Assembly: GCA_030623125.1 (NCBI GenBank)
Contig: JAUXMQ010000103.1
Location: 1-5,408 of the forward strand
Length of the DNA: 5,408 bases
From: Acidimicrobiia bacterium
Lineage (GTDB): Bacteria; Actinomycetota; Acidimicrobiia; Spongiisociales; ZC4RG35
Direction of reading: 5' to 3'
Positions within the stretch are counted from its first letter, which is position 1. The number at the start of each line of letters is the position of its first letter. This document shows positions 5,324-5,408 of this stretch, one piece after another. The notes beneath the pieces were generated by a model. It was not told where the DNA came from. It worked only from the letters and a program-made list of their open reading frames with translations, and did no database searches. The position numbers were made by a program, and so were the translations under genes.

Positions 5324-5331
5324 CTGCTTTA

Positions 5332-5368
5332 TGAAGATTCGCGCGGGTATAGCCCGCGTAGATCTTCA
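5332..5368 (+). terminator. Long imperfect hairpin downstream of obgE, possible terminator
   Basis: Outer arms TGAAGAT (5332-5338) and ATCTTCA (5362-5368) enclose inner arms CGCGGG (5342-5347) and CCCGCG (5353-5358), with loop TATAG. The three-base stretches between them (TCG/TAG) can form two G-U wobbles around one C-A mismatch, so the stem is nearly continuous over 16 positions. A T5 run at 5377-5381 follows 8 bases after the stem, too far for a textbook intrinsic terminator. The hairpin begins 8 bases after the obgE stop, consistent with ending or trimming the rplU-rpmA-obgE message. Confidence 0.45.
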
Positions 5369-5408
5369 CAGAACGGTTTTTACCGGCGCCAGAGGTCCCT
5401 GGTCAAGA

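Noticed and set aside
5331..5408. Start of a downstream gene at ATG 5331 (MKIRAGIARVDLH...), open to the window edge
   Set aside because: A Shine-Dalgarno-like AGAGGA is 12 bases upstream, but the first dozen codons coincide with the strong hairpin and the 26 visible residues match no family I recognise. It is too short to call.
1..5408. CRISPR array, tRNA, rRNA, insertion sequence, toxin-antitoxin or defence genes
   Set aside because: I looked for regular repeat-spacer arrays, tRNA-like cloverleaf ends, terminal inverted repeats and small paired genes on both strands and saw none. The window is filled by conserved housekeeping genes.

Overview
This window is a moderately GC-rich, densely packed stretch of bacterial chromosome with every gene on the + strand. 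It looks like a conserved housekeeping neighbourhood, not an accessory island. The order is rodA (5' end cut off by the window edge), tdk, rng/rne-type ribonuclease, rplU, rpmA, obgE, followed by an 85-base tail with a strong hairpin. Several features point to Actinobacteria, possibly an uncultured deep branch such as Acidimicrobiia. The L21 protein has the KNKTGY...QGHRQ segment typical of actinobacterial L21. L27 lacks the cleavable N-terminal peptide of Firmicutes and carries a DDTLFA segment. The RNase E/G has an Arg-rich extension before the catalytic core. Obg carries a C-terminal OCT domain. Candidate -10 boxes fit the actinobacterial TAnnnT consensus. The lineage call is inference from motifs; no search was run.

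Layout: 1-888 is the C-terminal part of RodA, the SEDS glycosyltransferase of the cell-elongation machinery. 941-1531 is a type II (TK1-like) thymidine kinase, probably started by its own promoter. 1532-1789 is a 258-base spacer that reads like a leader: a candidate extended -10 box, an imperfect composite repeat and GC-rich palindromes, ending in a good Shine-Dalgarno. 1790-3337 is an RNase E/G with an N-terminal basic extension and almost nothing after its zinc-link cysteines. 3338-3411 holds a candidate rplU promoter with inverted repeats. 3412-4049 encodes ribosomal proteins L21 and L27 in tight coupling. 4076-5323 encodes the ribosome-associated GTPase Obg, whose start codon lies in a perfect 7-bp hairpin and lacks a clear Shine-Dalgarno. 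5332-5368 is an imperfect 37-base inverted repeat after obgE.

Together the genes link wall elongation (RodA), dTMP salvage (Tdk), RNA processing and decay (RNase E/G) and assembly of the large ribosomal subunit (L21, L27, Obg). rne/rng-rplU-rpmA-obgE is a widely conserved block, and its proximity to the rod-shape genes is also known in Actinobacteria. The thymidine kinase between them is the least expected member. I found no CRISPR array, mobile element, tRNA, rRNA or defence system, and no coding gene that looks like a new system. What deserves attention is in the non-coding control elements: two identical extended -10 boxes, the repeat in the ribonuclease leader, and the hairpin at the obgE start.
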